A model generated the notes under the pieces. The model was given only the letters and a program-made list of their open reading frames with translations, was not told the origin of the DNA and did not search any database. A stretch of DNA of 64,000 bases from Haematobia irritans (taxonomy: Eukaryota > Arthropoda > Insecta > Diptera > Muscidae): NCBI RefSeq assembly GCF_050003625.1, contig NC_134401.1, forward strand, positions 95,644,852-95,708,851. Reading direction: 5' to 3'. The position numbers and the translations under genes were made by a program. This document shows positions 25,101 to 40,200 of the stretch, in pieces; position 1 is the stretch's first letter, and each line of letters starts with the position of its first letter.

Positions 25101-28100
25101 TTTCGCTCTAGGACGCATATTTAGGGAGATATGGCCAAAAGAAGTTTTTCATATAAAAATTTCAATTTTTTTAGGTTTTGGGTGGATTTTTGAATTTTTT
25201 GAGGGTGGTCACGAATTATCGTCCTTTGCGCTATAGGACGCATATTTAAGGAGATATGGCCAAAAGAAGTTTTTCATATAAAAATTTCAATTTTTTTAGG
25301 TTTTGGGTGGATTTTTCAATTTTTTGATGGTGGTCACGAATTATCGTCCTTTTCGCTCTAGGACGCATATTTAAGGAGATAGGCCAAAAGAAGTTTTTCA
25401 TATAAAAATTAAATTTTTTTTAGGTTTTGGGTGGATTTTTGAATTTTTTGAGGGTGGTCACGAATTATCGTCCTTTTCGCTCTAGGACGCATATTTAAGG
25501 AGATATGGCCAAAAGAAGTTTTTCATATAAAAATTTCAATTTTTTTAGAATTTGGGTGGATTTTTCAATTTTTTGATGGTGGTCACAAATTATCGTCCAT
25601 TTCGCTCTAGGACGCATATTTAAGGAGATATGGCTAAAAGAAGTTTTTCATATAAAAATTTCAATTTTTTTAGGTTTTGGGTGGATTTTTGAATATTTTG
25701 AGGGTGGTCACGTATTATCGTCCTTTTCGCTCTAGGACGCATATTTAGGGAGATATGGCCAAAAGAAGTTTTTCATATAAAAATTTCAATTTTTTTAGGT
25801 TTTGGGTGGATTTTTGAATTTTTTGAGGGTGGTCACGAATTATCGTCCTTTGCGCTATAGGACGCATATTTAAGGAGATATGGCCAAAAGAAGTTTTTCA
25901 TATAAAAATTTCAATTTTTTTAGGTTTTGGGTGAATTTTTCAATTTTTTGATGGTGGTCACGAATTATCGTCCTTTTCGCTCTAGGACGCATATTTAAGG
26001 AGATATGGCCAAAAGAAGTTTTTCATATAAAAATTAAATTTTTTTTAGGTTTTGGGTGGATTTTTGAATTTTTTGAGGGTGGTCACGAATTATCGTCCTT
26101 TTCGCTCTAGGACGCATATTTAAGGAGATATGGCCAAAAGAAGTTTTTCATATAAAAATTTCAATTTTTTTAGAATTTGGGTGGATTTTTGAATTTTTTG
26201 AGGGTGGTCACGAATTATCGTCCTTTTCGCTGTAGGACGCATATTTAAGGAGATATGGCCAAAAGAAGTTTTTCATTTAAAAATTTCACTTTTTTTAGGT
26301 TTTGGGTGGATTTTTCAATTTTTTGATGGTGGTCACGAATTATCGTCCTTTTCGCTGTAGGACGCATATTTAAGGAGATATGGCCAAAAGAAGTTTTTCA
26401 TATAAAAATTACATTTTTTTTTAGGTTTTGGGTGGATTTTTCAATTTTTTGATGGTGGTCACGAATTATCGTCCTTTTCGCTCTAGGACGCATATTAAAG
26501 AGATATGGTCAAAAGAAGTTTTTCATATAAAAATTTCAATTTTTTTAGGTTTTGGGTGGATTTTTGAATTTTTTGAGGGTGGTCACGAATTATCGTCCTT
26601 TTCGCTCTAGGACGCATATTTAAGGAGATATGGCCAAAATAAGTTTTTCATATAAAAATTTCAATTTTTTTAGGTTTTGGGTGGATTTTTCAATTTTTTG
26701 AGGGTGGTCACGAATTATCGTCCTTTTCGCCCTAGGACGCTTAGTTTAGGAGATTGGCCAAAATAAGTTTTTCATATAAAAATTTCAATTTTTTTAGGAT
26801 TTGGGTGGATTTTTGAATTTTTTGAGGGTGGTTACGAATTATCGTCCTTTTCGCTCTAGGACGCATATTTAAGGAGATATGGCCAAAAGAAGTTTTTCAT
26901 ATAAAAATTTCAATTTTTTTAGGTTTTGGGTGGATTTTTGAATTTTTTGAGGGTGGTCACGAATTATCGTCCTTTTCGCTCTAGGACGCATATTTAAGGA
27001 GATATGGCCAAAAGAAGTTTTTCATATAAAAATTTCAATTTTTTTAGGTTTTGGGTGGATTTTTGAATTTTTTGAGGGTGGGCACGAATTATCGTCCTTT
27101 TCGCTCTAGGACGCTTAGTTTAGGAGATATGGCCAAAATAAGTTTTTCATATAAAAATTTCAATTTTTTTAGGTTTTGGGTGGATTTTTGAATTTTTTGA
27201 GGGTGGTCACGAATTATCGTCCTTTTTGCTCTAGGACGCATATTTAGGGAGATATGGCCAAAAGAAGTTTTTCATATAAAAATTTCAATTTTTTTAGGTT
27301 TTGGGTGGATTTTTGAATTTTTTGAGGGTGGTCACGAATTATCGTCCTTTGCGCTATAGGACGCATATTTAAGGAGATATGGCCAAAAGAAGTTTTTCAT
27401 ATAAAAATTTCAATTTTTTTAGGTTTTGGGTGGATTTTTCAATTTTTTGATGGTGGTCACGAATTATCGTCCTTTTCGCTCTAGGACGCATATTTAAGGA
27501 GATATGGCCAAAAGAAGTTTTTCATATAAAAATTAAATTTTTTTTAGGTTTTGGGTGGATTTTTGAATTTTTTGAGGGTGGTCACGAATTATCGTCCTTT
27601 TCGCTCTAGGACGCATATTTAAGGAGATATGGCCAAAAGAAGTTTTTCATATAAAAATTTCAATTTTTTTAGATTTTGGGTGGATTTTTCAATTTTTTGA
27701 TGGTGGTCACAAATTATCGTCCATTTCGCTCTAGGACGCATATTTAAGGAGATATGGCTAAAAGAAGTTTTTCATATAAAAATTTCAATTTTTTTAGGTT
27801 TTGGGTGGATTTTTGAATTTTTTGAGGGTGGTCACGAATTATCGTCCTTTTCGCTGTAGGACGCATATTTAAGGAGATATGGCCAAAAGAAGTTTTTCAT
27901 ATAAAAATTTCAATTTTTTTAGGTTTTGGGTGGATTTTTCAATTTTTTGATGGTGGTCACGAATTATCGTCCTTTTCGCTGTAGGACGCATATTTAAGGA
28001 GATATGGCCAAAAGAAGTTTTTCATATAAAAATTACATTTTTTTTTAGGTTTTGGGTGGATTTTTCAATTTTTTGATGGTGGTCACGAATTATCGTCCTT

Positions 28101-28260
28101 TTCGCTCTAGGACGCATATTAAAGAGATATGGTCAAAAGAAGTTTTTCATATAAAAATTTCAATTTTTTTAGGTTTTGGGTGGATTTTTGAATTTTTTGA
28201 GGGTGGTCACGAATTATCGTCCTTTTCGCTCTAGGACGCATATTTAAGGAGATATGGCCA
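22200..28260 (+). repeat. Higher-order repeat with four registers, about 13-17 monomers
   Basis: A monomer carrying a 2-bp deletion (cgcatattaaagagatatggtc), preceded by a ttacatttttttt monomer, recurs with start points at 22334, 24430, 26428 and 28052. The spacings are 2096, 1998 and 1624 bp. The chain of variants after each marker also repeats, including a ggagattggcc deletion near 24757, 26754 and 28376 and a ggttacgaatta change soon after. This shows recent local amplification of a unit of roughly 2 kb. Confidence 0.82.
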
Positions 28261-31200
28261 AAATAAGTTTTTCATATAAAAATTTCAATTTTTTTAGGTT
28301 TTGGGTGGATTTTTCAATTTTTTGAGGGTGGTCACGAATTATCGTCCTTTTCGCCCTAGGACGCTTAGTTTAGGAGATTGGCCAAAATAAGTTTTTCATA
28401 TAAAAATTTCAATTTTTTTAGGATTTGGGTGGATTTTTGAATTTTTTGAGGGTGGTTACGAATTATCGTCCTTTTCGCTCTAGGACGCATATTTAAGGAG
28501 ATATGGCCAAAAGAAGTTTTTCATATAAAAATTTCAATTTTTTTAGGTTTTGGGTGGATTTTTGAATTTTTTGAGGGTGGTCACGAATTATCGTCCTTTT
28601 CGCTCTAGGACGCATATTTAAGGAGATATGGCCAAAAGAAGTTTTTCATATAAAAATTTCAATTTTTTTAGGTTTTGGGTGGATTTTTGAATTTTTTGAG
28701 GGTGGGCACGAATTATCGTCCTTTTCGCTCTAGGACGCTTAGTTTAGGAGATATGGCCAAAATAAGTTTTTCATATAAAAATTTCAATTTTTTTAGGTTT
28801 TGGGTGGATTTTTGAATTTTTTGAGGGTGGTCACGAATTATCGTCCTTTTTGCTCTAGGACGCTTTGTTTAGGAGATATGGCCAAAATAAGTTTTTCATA
28901 TAAAAATTTCAATTTTTTTAGGATTTGGGTGGATTTTTCAATTTTGTGATGGTGGTCACGAATTATCGTCCTTTTCGCTCTAGGACGCTTAGTTTAGGAG
29001 ATATGGCCAAAAGAAGTTTTTCATATAAAAATTTAAATTTTTTTAGGATTTGGGTGGATTTTTGAATATTTTGAGGGTGGTCACGAATTATCGTCCTTTT
29101 CGCTGTAGGACGCATATTTAAGGAGATATGGCCAAAAGAAGTTTTTCATATAAAAATTTCAATTTTTTTAGGATTTGGGTGGATTTTTCAATTTTTTGAT
29201 GGTGGTCACAAATTATCGTCCTTTTCGCTCTAGGACGCATATTTAAGGAGATATGGCTAAAAGAAGTTTTTCATATAAAAATTTCAATTTTTTTAGGTTT
29301 TGGGTGGATTTTTGAATTTTTTGAGGGTGGTCACGAATTATCGTCCTTTTCGCTGTAGGACGCATATTTAAGGAGATATGGCCAAAAGAAGTTTTTCATA
29401 TAAAAATTTCAATTTTTTTAGGTTTTGGGTGGATTTTTCAATTTTTTGATGGTGGTCACGAATTATCGTCCTTTTCGCTCTAGGAGGCATATTTAAAGAG
29501 ATATGGTCAAAAGAAGTTTTTCATATAAAAATTTCAATTTTTTTAGGTTTTGGGTGGATTTTTGAATTTTTTGAGGGTGGTCACGAATTATCGTCCTTTT
29601 CGCTCTAGGACGCTTAGTTTAGGAGATATGGCCAAAATAAGTTTTTCATATAAAAATTTCAATTTTTTTAGTATTTGGGTGGATTTTTCAATTTTTTGAT
29701 GGTGGTCACGAATTATCGTCCTTTTCGCTCTAGGACGCATATTTAAGGAGATATGGCCAAAAGAAGTTTTTCATATGAAAATTTCATTTTTTTTAGGTTT
29801 TGGGTGGATTTTTGATTTTTTTGAGAGTGGTCACGAATTATCGTCCTTTTCGCTCTAGGACGCATATTTAAGGAGATATGGCCAAAAGAAGTTTTTCATA
29901 TAAAAATTTCAATTTTTTTAGGTTTTGGGTGGATTTTTGAATATTTTGAGGGTGGTCACGAATTATCGTCCTTTTCGCTCTAAGACGCATATTTAAGGAG
30001 ATATGGCCAAAAGAAGTTTTTCATATAAAAATTTCAATTTTTGTAGGTTTTGGGTGGATTTTTGAATTTTTTGAGGGTGGTCACGAATTATCGTCCTTTG
30101 CGCTATAGGACGCATAGTTAAGGAGATATGGCCAAAAGAAGTTTTTCATATAAAAATTTCAATTTTTGTAGGTTTTGGGTGGATTTTTGAATTTTTTGAG
30201 GGTGGTCACGAATTATCGTCCTTTGCGCTATAGGACGCATATTTAAGGAGATATGGCCAAATTAAGTTTTTCATATAAAAATTTCAATTTTTTTAGGTTT
30301 TGGGTGGATTTTTGAATTTTTTGAGGAAGGTCACGAATTATCGTCCTTTTCGCTCTAGGACGCTTAGTTTAGGAGATATGGCCAAAATAAGTTTTTCATA
30401 TAAAAATTTCAATTTTTTTAGGTTTTGGGTGGATTTTTGAATATTTTGAGGGTGGTCACGAATTATCGTCCTTTTCGCTCTAGGACGCATATTTAAGGAG
30501 ATATGGCCAAAATATGTTTTTCATATAAAAATTTCAATTTTTTTAGGATTTGGATGGATTTTTAAATTTTTTGAGGGTGGTCACGAATTATCGTCCTTTT
30601 CGCTCTAGGACGCATATTTAAGGAGATATGGCCAAAAGAAGTTTTTCATATAAAAATTTCAATTTTTTTAGGATTTGGGTGGATTTTTCAATTTTTTGAT
30701 GGTGGTCACAAATTATCGTCCTTTTCGCTCTAGGACGCATATTTAAGGAGATATGGCTAAAAGAAGTTTTTCATATAAAAATTTCAATTTTTTTAGGTTT
30801 TGGGTGGATTTTTGAATTTTTTGAGGGTGGTCACGAATTATCGTCCTTTTCGCTGTAGGACGCATATTTAAGGAGATATGGCCAAAAGAAGTTTTTCATA
30901 TAAAAATTTCAATTTTTTTAGGTTTTGGGTGGATTTTTCAATTTTTTGACGGTGGTCACGAATTATCGTCCTTTTCGCTCTAGGACGCATATTTAAGGAG
31001 ATATGGCCAAAAGAAGTTTTTCATATGAAAATTTAATTTTTTTAGGTTTTGGGTGGATTTTTGATTTTTTTGAGAGTGGTCACGAATTATCGTCCTTTTC
31101 GCTCTAGGACGCTTAGTTTAGGAGATATGGCCAAAATATGTTTTTCATATAAAAATTTAAATTTTTTTAGTATTTGGGTGGATTTTTCAATTTTTTGATG

Positions 31201-34200
31201 GTGGTCACGAATTATCGTCCTTTTCGCTCTAGGACGCATATTTAAGGAGATATGGCCAAAAGAAGTTTTTCATATGAAAATTTCATTTTTTTAGGTTTTG
31301 GGTGGATTTTTGATTTTTTTGAGAGTGGTCACGAATTATCGTCCTTTTCGCTCTAGGACGCATATTTAAGGAGATATGGCCAAAAGAAGTTTTTCATATA
31401 AAAATTTCAATTTTTTTAGGTTTTGGGTGGATTTTTGAATATTTTGAGGGTGGTCACGAATTATCGTCCTTTTCGCTCTAGGACGCATATTTAAGGAGAT
31501 ATGGCCAAAAGAAGTTTTTCATATAAAAATTTCAATTTTTTTAGGTTTTGGGTGGATTTTTGAATTTTTTGAGGGTGGTCACGAATTATCGTCCTTTGCG
31601 CTATAGGACGCATATTTAAGGAGATATGGAGAAAAGAAGTTTTTCATATAAAAATTTCGCTCTAGGACGCATATTTAAGGAGATATGGCCAAAATAAGTT
31701 TTTCATATAAAAATTTCAATTTTTTTAGGTTTTGGTGGATTTTTGAATTTTTTGAGGGTGGTCACGAATTATCGTCCTTTTCGCTCTAGGACGCTTAGTT
31801 TAGGAGATATGGCCAAAATAAGTTTTTCATATAAAAATTTCAATTTTTTTAGGTTTTGGGTGGATTTTTGAATATTTTGAGGGTGGTCACGAATTATCGT
31901 CCTTTTCGCTCTAGGACGCATATTTAAGGAGATATGGCCAAAAGAAGTTTTTCATATAAAAATTTCATTTTTTTAGGTTTTGGGTGGATTTTTGAATTTT
32001 TTGAGGGTGGTCACGAATTATCGTCCTTTTCGCTCTAGGACGCATATTTAAGGAGATATGGCCAAAAGAAGTTTTTCATATAAAAATTTCAATTTTTTTA
32101 GGTTTTGGGTGGATTTTTGAATATTTTGAGGGTGGTCACGAATTATCGTCCTTTTCGCTCTAGGACGCATATTTAAGGAGATATGGCCAAAAGAAGTTTT
32201 TCATAAAAAAATTTCAATTTTTTAGGTTTTGGGTGGATTTTTGAATTTTTTGAGGGTGGTCACGAATTATCGTCCTTTTCGCTCTAGGACGCATATTTAA
32301 GGAGATATGGCCAAAAGAAGGTTTTCATATAAAAATTTCAATTTTTTTAGGTTTTGGGTGGATTTTTGAATTTTTTGAGGGTGGTCACGAATTATCGTCC
32401 TTTTCGCTCTAGGACGCATATTTAAGGAGATATGACCAAAAGAAGTTTTTCATATAAAAATTTCAATTTTTTTAGGTTTTGGGTGGATTTTTGAATATTT
32501 TGAGGGTGGTCACGAATTATCGTCCTTTTCGCTCTAGGACGCATATTTAAGGAGATATGGCCAAAAGAAGTTTTTCATATAAAAATTTCAATTTTTTAGG
32601 TTTTGGGTGGATTTTTGAATTTTTTGAGGGTGGTCACGAATTATCGTCCTTTTCGCTCTAGGACGCATATTTAAGGAGATATGGCCTAAATAAGTTTTTC
32701 ATATAAAAATTTCAATTTTTTTAGGTTTTGGGTGGATTTTTGAATTTTTTTAGGGTGGTCACGAATTATCGTCCTTTTCGCTCTAGGACGCTTAGTTTAG
32801 GAGATATGGCCAAAATAAGTTTTTCATATAAAAATTTCAATTTTTTTAGGATTTGGGTGGATTTTTCAATTTTTTGATGGTGGTCACGAATTATCGTCCT
32901 TTTTGCTCTAGGACGCTTTGTTTAGGAGATATGGCCAAAATAAGTTTTTCATATAAAAATTTCAATTTTTTTAGGATTTGGGTGGATTTTTCAATTTTTT
33001 GATGGTGATCACGAATTATCGTCCTTTTCGCTCTAGGACGCTTAGTTTAGGAGATATGGCCAAAAGAAGTTTTTCATATAAAAATTTCAATTTTTTTAGG
33101 TTTTGGGTGGATTTTTGAATATTTTGAGGGTGGTCACGAATTATCGTCCTTTTCGCTCTAGGACGCATATTTAAGGAGATATGGCCAAAAGAAGGTTTTC
33201 ATATAAAAATTTCAATTTTTTTAGGTTTTGGGTGGATTTTTGAATTTTTTGAGGGTGGTCACGAATTATCGTCCTTTTCGCTCTAGGACGCTTAGTTTAG
33301 GAGATATGGCCAAAATAAGTTTTTCATATAAAAATTTCAATTTTTTTAGGTTTTGGGTGAATTTTTGAATTTTTTGAGGGTGGTCACGAATTATCGTCCT
33401 TTTCGCTCTAGGACGCATATTTAAGGAGATATGACCAAAAGAAGTTTTTCATATAAAAATTTCAATTTTTTTAGGATTTGGGTGGATTTTTAAATTTTTT
33501 GATGGTGGTCACGAATTATCGTCCTTTTCGCTCTAGGACGCTTAGTTTAGGAGATATGGCCAAAAGAAGTTTTTCATATAAAAATTATTTTTTTTTTAGG
33601 TTTTGGGTGGATTTTTGAATTTTTTGAGGGTGGTCACGAATTATCGTCCTTTTCGCTCTAGGACGCATATCTAAGGAGATATGGCCAAAAGAAGTTTTTC
33701 ATATAAAAATTTCAATTTTTTTAGGATTTGGGTGGATTTTTCAATTTTTTGATGGTGGTCACAAATTATCGTCCTTTTCGCTCTAGGACGCATATTTAAG
33801 GAGATATGGCTAAAAGAAGTTTTTCATATAAAAATTTCAATTTTTTTAGGTTTTGGGTGGATTTTTGATTTTTTTGAGGGTGGTCACGAATTATCGTCCT
33901 TTTCGCTGTAGGACGCATATTTAAGGAGATATGGCCAAAAGAAGTTTTTCATATAAAAATTTCAATTTTTTTAGGATTTGGGTGGATTTTTGAATATTTT
34001 GAGGGTGGTCACGAATTATCGTCCTTTTTGCTCTAGGACGCTTAGTTTAGGAGATATGGCCAAAATAAGTTTTTCATATAAAAATTTCAATTTTTTTAGG
34101 TTTTGGGTGGATTTTTGAATTTTTTGAGGGTGGTCACGAATTATCGTCCTTTTCGCTCTAGGACGCATATTTAAGGAGATATGGCCAAAAGAAGTTTTTC

Positions 34201-37200
34201 ATATAAAAATTTCAATTTTTTAGGTTTTGGGTGGATTTTTGAATTTTTTGAGGGTGGTCACTAATTATCGTCCTTTTCGCTCTAGGACGCATATTTAAAG
34301 AGATATGGTCAAAAGAAGTTTTTCATATAAAAATTTAAATTTTTTTAGGTTTTGGGTGGATTTTTGAATTTTTTGAGGATTGTCACGAATTATCGTCCTT
34401 TTCGCTCTAGGACGCATATTTAAGGAGATATGGCCAAAATAAGTTTTTCATATAAAAATTTCAATTTTTTTAGGATTTGGGTGGATTTTTCAATTTTTTG
34501 ATGGTGGTCACGAATTATCGTCCTTTTCGCTGTAGGACGCATATTTAAGGAGATATGGCCAAAAGAAGTTTTTCATATGAAAATTTCATTTTTTTAAGTT
34601 TTGGGTGGATTTTTGAATTTTTTGAGGGTGGTCACGAATTATCGTCCTTTTCGCTCTAGGACGCATATTTAAGGAGATATGGCCAAAAGAAGTTTTTCAT
34701 ATAAAAATTTCAATTTTTTTAGGTTTTGGGTGGATTTTTGAATATTTTGAGGGTGGTCACGAATTATCGTCCTTTTTGCTCTAGGACGCTTAGTTTAGGA
34801 GATATGGCCAAAATAAGTTTTTCATATAAAAATTTCAATTTTTTTAGGTTTTGGGTGGATTTTTGAATTTTTTGAGGGTGGTCACGAATTATCGTCCTTT
34901 TCGCTCTAGGACGCTTAGTTTAGGAGATATGGCCAAAATAAGTTTTTCATATAAAAATTTCAATTTTTTTAGGTTTTGGGTGAATTTTTGAATTTTTTGA
35001 GGGTGGTCACGAATTATCGTCCTTTTCGCTCTAGGACGCATATTTAAGGAGATATGACCAAAAGAAGTTTTTCATATAAAAATTTCAATTTTTTTAGGAT
35101 TTGGGTGGATTTTTGAATATTTTGAGGGTGGTCACGAATTATCGTCCTTTTCGCTCTAGGACGCTTAGTTTAGGAGATATGGCCAAAATAAGTTTTTCAT
35201 ATAAAAATTTCAATTTTTTTAGGATTTGGGTGGATTTTTAAATTTTTTGATGGTGGTCACGAATTATCGTCCTTTTCGCTCTAGGACGCTTAGTTTAGGA
35301 GATATGGCCAAAAGAAGTTTTTCATATAAAAATTAAATTTTTTTTAGGTTTTGGGTGGATTTTTGAATTTTTTGAGGGTGGTCACGAATTATCGTCCTTT
35401 TCGCTCTAGGACGCATATCTAAGGAGATATGGCCAAAAGAAGTTTTTCATATAAAAATTTCAATTTTTTTAGGATTTGGGTGGATTTTTCAATTTTTTGA
35501 TGGTGGTCACAAATTATCGTCCTTTTCGCTCTAGGACGCATATTTAAGGAGATATGGCTAAAAGAAGTTTTTCATATAAAAATTTCAATTTTTTTAGGTT
35601 TTGGGTGGATTTTTGAATTTTTTGAGGGTGGTCACGAATTATCGTCCTTTTCGCTGTAGGACGCATAGTTAAGGAGATATGGCCAAAAGAAGTTTTTCAT
35701 ATAAAAATTTCAATTTTTTTAGGTTTTGGGTGGATTTTTCAATTTTTTGATGATGGTCACGAATTATCGTCCTTTTCGCTGTAGGACGCATATTTAAGGA
35801 GATATGGCCAAAAGAAGTTTTTCATATAAAAATTTCATTTTTTTTAGGTTTTGGGTGGATTTTTGAATTTTTTGAGGGTGGTCACGAATTATCGTCCTTT
35901 TCGCTCTAGGACGCATATTTAAGGAGATATGGCCAAAATAAGTTTTTCATATAAAAATTTCAATTTTTTTAGGTTTTGGGTGGATTTTTCAATTTTTTGA
36001 GGGTGGTCACGAATTATCGTCCTTTTCGCTCTAGGACGCTTAGTTTAGGAGATATGGCCAAAATAAGTTTTTCATATAAAAATTTCAATTTTTTTAGGAT
36101 TTGGGTGGATTTTTCAATTTTTTGATGGTGGTCACGAATTATCGTCCTTTTCGCTCTAGGACGCATATTTAAGGAGATATGGCCAAAAGAAGTTTTTCAT
36201 ATGAAAATTTCATTTTTTTAGGTTTTGGGTGGATTTTTGATTTTTTTGAGAGTGGTCACGAATTATCGTCCTTTTCGCTCTAGGACGCATATTTAAGGAG
36301 ATATGGCCAAAAGAAGTTTTTCATATAAAAATTTCAATTTTTTTAGGTTTTGGGTGGATTTTTGAATATTTTGAGGGTGGTCACGAATTATCGTCCTTTT
36401 CGCTCTAGGACGCATATTAAAGGAGATATGGCCAAAAGAAGTTTTTTATATAAAAATTTCAATTTTTTTAGGTTTTGGGTGGATTTTTGAATTTTTTGAG
36501 GGTGGTCACGAATTATCGTCCTTTGCGCTATAGGACGCATATTTAAGGAGATATGGCCAAAAGAAGATTTTCATATAAAAATTTTAATTTTTTTAGGTTT
36601 TGGGTGGATTTTTGAATTTTTTGAGGGTTGTCACGAATTATCGTCCTTTTCGCTCTAGGACGCTTAGTTTAGGAGATATGGCCAAAATAAGTTTTTCATA
36701 TAAAAATTTCAATTTTTTTAGGTTTTGGGTGGATTTTTGAATATTTTGAGGGTGGTCACGAATTATCGTCCTTTTCGCTCTAGGACGCATATTTAAGGAG
36801 ATATGGCCAAAAGAAGTTTTTCATATAAAAATTTCAATTTTTTAAGGATTTGGGTGGATTTTTCAATTTTTTGATGGTGGTCACAAATTATCGTCCTTTT
36901 CGCTCTAGGACGCATATTTAAGGAGATATGGCTAAAAGAAGTTTTTCATATAAAAATTTCAATTTTTTTAGGTTTTGGGTGGATTTTTGAATTTTTTGAG
37001 GGTGGTCACGAATTATCGTCCTTTTCGCTGTAGGACGCATATTTAAGGAGATATGGCCAAAAGAAGTTTTTCATATAAAAATTTCAATTTTTTTAGGTTT
37101 TGGGTGGATTTTTCAATTTTTTGATGGTGGTCACGAATTATCGTCCTTTTCGCTGTAGGACGCATATTTAAGGAGATATGGCCAAAAGAAGTTTTTTATA

Positions 37201-40200
37201 TAAAAATTTATTTTTTTTAGGTTTTGGGTGGATTTTTCAATTTTTTGATGGTGGTCACGAATTATCGTCCTTTTCGCTCTAGGACGCATATTTAAAGAGA
37301 TATGGTCAAAAGAAGTTTTTCATATAAAAATTTCAATTTTTTTAGGTTTTGGGTGGATTTTTGAATTTTTTGAGGGTGGTCACGAATTATCGTCCTTTTC
37401 GCTCTAGGACGCATATTTAAGGAGATATGGCCAAAATAAGTTTTTCATATAAAAATTTCAATTTTTTTAGGTTTTGGGTGGATTTTTGAATTTTTTGAGG
37501 GTGGTCATGAATTATCGTCCTTTTCGCTCTAGGACGCTTAGTTTTGGAGATATGGCCAAAATAAGTTTTTCATATACAAATTTCAATTTTTTTAGGATTT
37601 GGGTGGATTTTTCAATTTTTTGATGGTGGTCACGAATTATCGTCCTTTTCGCTCTAGGACGCATATTTAAGGAGATATGGCCAAAAGAAGGTTTTCATAT
37701 AAAAATTTCAATTTTTTTAGGTTTTGGGTGGATTTTTGAATTTTTTGAGGGTGGTCACGAATTATTGTCCTTTTCGCTCTAGGACGCTTAGTTTAGGAGA
37801 TATGGCCAAAATAAGTTTTTCATATAAAAATTTCAATTTTTTTAGGTTTTGGGTGGATTTTTGAATTTTTTGAGGGTGGTCACGAATTATCGTCCTTTTC
37901 GCTCTAGGACGCATATTTAAGGAGATATGACCAAAAGAAGTTTTTCATATAAAAATTTCAATTTTTTTAGGATTTTGGTGGATTTTTGAATTTTTTGAGG
38001 GTGGTCACGAATTATCGTCCTTTTCGCTCTAGGACGCATATTTAAGGAGATATGGCCAAAAGAAGTTTTTCATATAAAAATTTCAATTTTTTTAGGATTT
38101 GGGTGGATTTTTCAATTTTTTGATGGTGGTCACAAATTATCGTCCTTTTCGCTCTAGGACGCATATTTAAGGAGATATGGCTAAAAGAAGTTTTTCATAT
38201 AAAAATTTCAATTTTTTTAGGTTTTGGGTGGATTTTTGAATGTTTTGAGGGTGGTCACGAATTATCGTCCTTTTCGCTGTAGGACGCATATTTAAGGAGA
38301 TATGGCCAAAAGAAGTTTTTCATATAAAAATTTCAATTTTTTTAGGTTTTGGGTGGATTTTTCAATTTTTTGATGGTGGTCACGAATTATCGTCCTTTCC
38401 GCTGTAGGACGCATATTTAAGGAGATATGGCCAAAAGAAGTTTTTCATATAAAAATTTCATTTTTTGTAGGTTTTGGGTGGATTTTTGAATTTTTGAGGG
38501 TGGTCACGAATTATCGTCCTTTTCGCTCTAGGACGCATATTTAAGGAGATATGCCCAAAATAAGTTTTTCATATAAAAATTTCAATTTTTTTAGGATTTG
38601 GGTGGATTTTTCAATTTTTTGATGGTGGTCACGAATTATCGTCCATTTCGCTCTAGGACGCTTGGTTTAGGAGATATGGCCAAAAGAAGTTTTTCATATA
38701 AAAATTAATTTTTTTTAGGTTTTGGGTGGATTTTTGAATTTTTTGAGGGTGGTCACGAATTATCGTCCTTTTCGCTCTAGGACGCATATTTAAGGAGATA
38801 TGGCCAAAAGAAGTTTTTCATATAAAAATTTCAATTTTTTTAGGATTTGGGTGGATTTTTCAATTTTTTGATGGTGGTCACAAATTATCGTCCTTTTCGC
38901 ACTAGGACGCATATTTAAGGAGATATGGCTAAAAGAAGTTTTTCATATAAAAATTTCAATTTTTTTAGGTTTTGGGTGGATTTTTGAATTTTTTGAGGGT
39001 GGTCACGAATTATCGTCCTTTTCGCTCTAGGACGCATATTTAAGGAGATATGGCCAAAATAAGTTTTTCATATAAAAATTTCAATTTTTTTTAGGTTTTG
39101 GGTGGATTTTTGAATTTTTTGAGGGTGGTCACGAATTATCGTCCTTTTCGCTCTAGGACGCTTAGTTTAGGAGATATGGCCAAAATAAGTTTTTCATATA
39201 CAAATTTCAATTTTTTTAGGATTTGGGTGGATTTTTCAATTTTTTGATGGTGGTCACGAATTATCGTCCTTTTCGCTCTAGGACGCATATTTAAGGAGAT
39301 ATGGCCAAAAGAAGGTTTTCATATAAAAATTTCAATTTTTTTAGGTTTTGGGTGGATTTTTGAATTTTTTGAGGGTGGTCACGAATTATCGTCCTTTTCG
39401 CTCTAGGACGCTTAGTTTAGGAGATATGGCCAAAATAAGTTTTTCATATAAAAATTTCAATTTTTTTAGGTTTTGGGTGGATTTTTGAATTTTTTGAGGG
39501 TGGTCACGAATTATCGTCCTTTTCGCTCTAGGACGCATATTTAAGGAGATATGACCAAAAGAAGTTTTTCATATAAAAATTTCAATTTTTTTAGGATTTG
39601 GGTGGATTTTTGAATATTTTGAGGGTGGTCACGAATTATCGTCCTTTTTGCTCTAGGACGCTTAGTTTAGGAGATATGGCCAAAATAAGTTTTTTATATA
39701 AAAATTTCAATTTTTTTAGGATTTGGGTGGATTTTTAAATTTTTTGATGGTGGTCACGAATTATCGTCCTTTTCGCTCTAGGACGCTTGGTTTAGGAGAT
39801 ATGGCCAAAAGAAGTTTTTCATATAAAAATTTCAATTTTTTTAGGATTTGGGTGGATTTTTCAATTTTTTGATGGTGGTCACAAATTATCGTCCTTTTCG
39901 CTCTAGGACGCATATTTAAGGAGATATGGCTAAAAGAAGTTTTTCATATACAAATTTAAATTTTTTTAGGTTTTGGGTGGATTTTTGAATTTTTTGAGGG
40001 TGGTCACGAATTATCGTCCTTTTCGCTCTAGGACGCATATTTAAGGAGATATGGCCAAAATAAGTTTTTCATATAAAAATTTCAATTTTTGTAGGATTTG
40101 GGTGGATTTTTAAATTTTTTGATGGTGGTCACGAATTATCGTCCATTTCGCTCTAGGACGCTTGGTTTAGGAGATATGGCTAAAAGAAGTTTTTCATATA

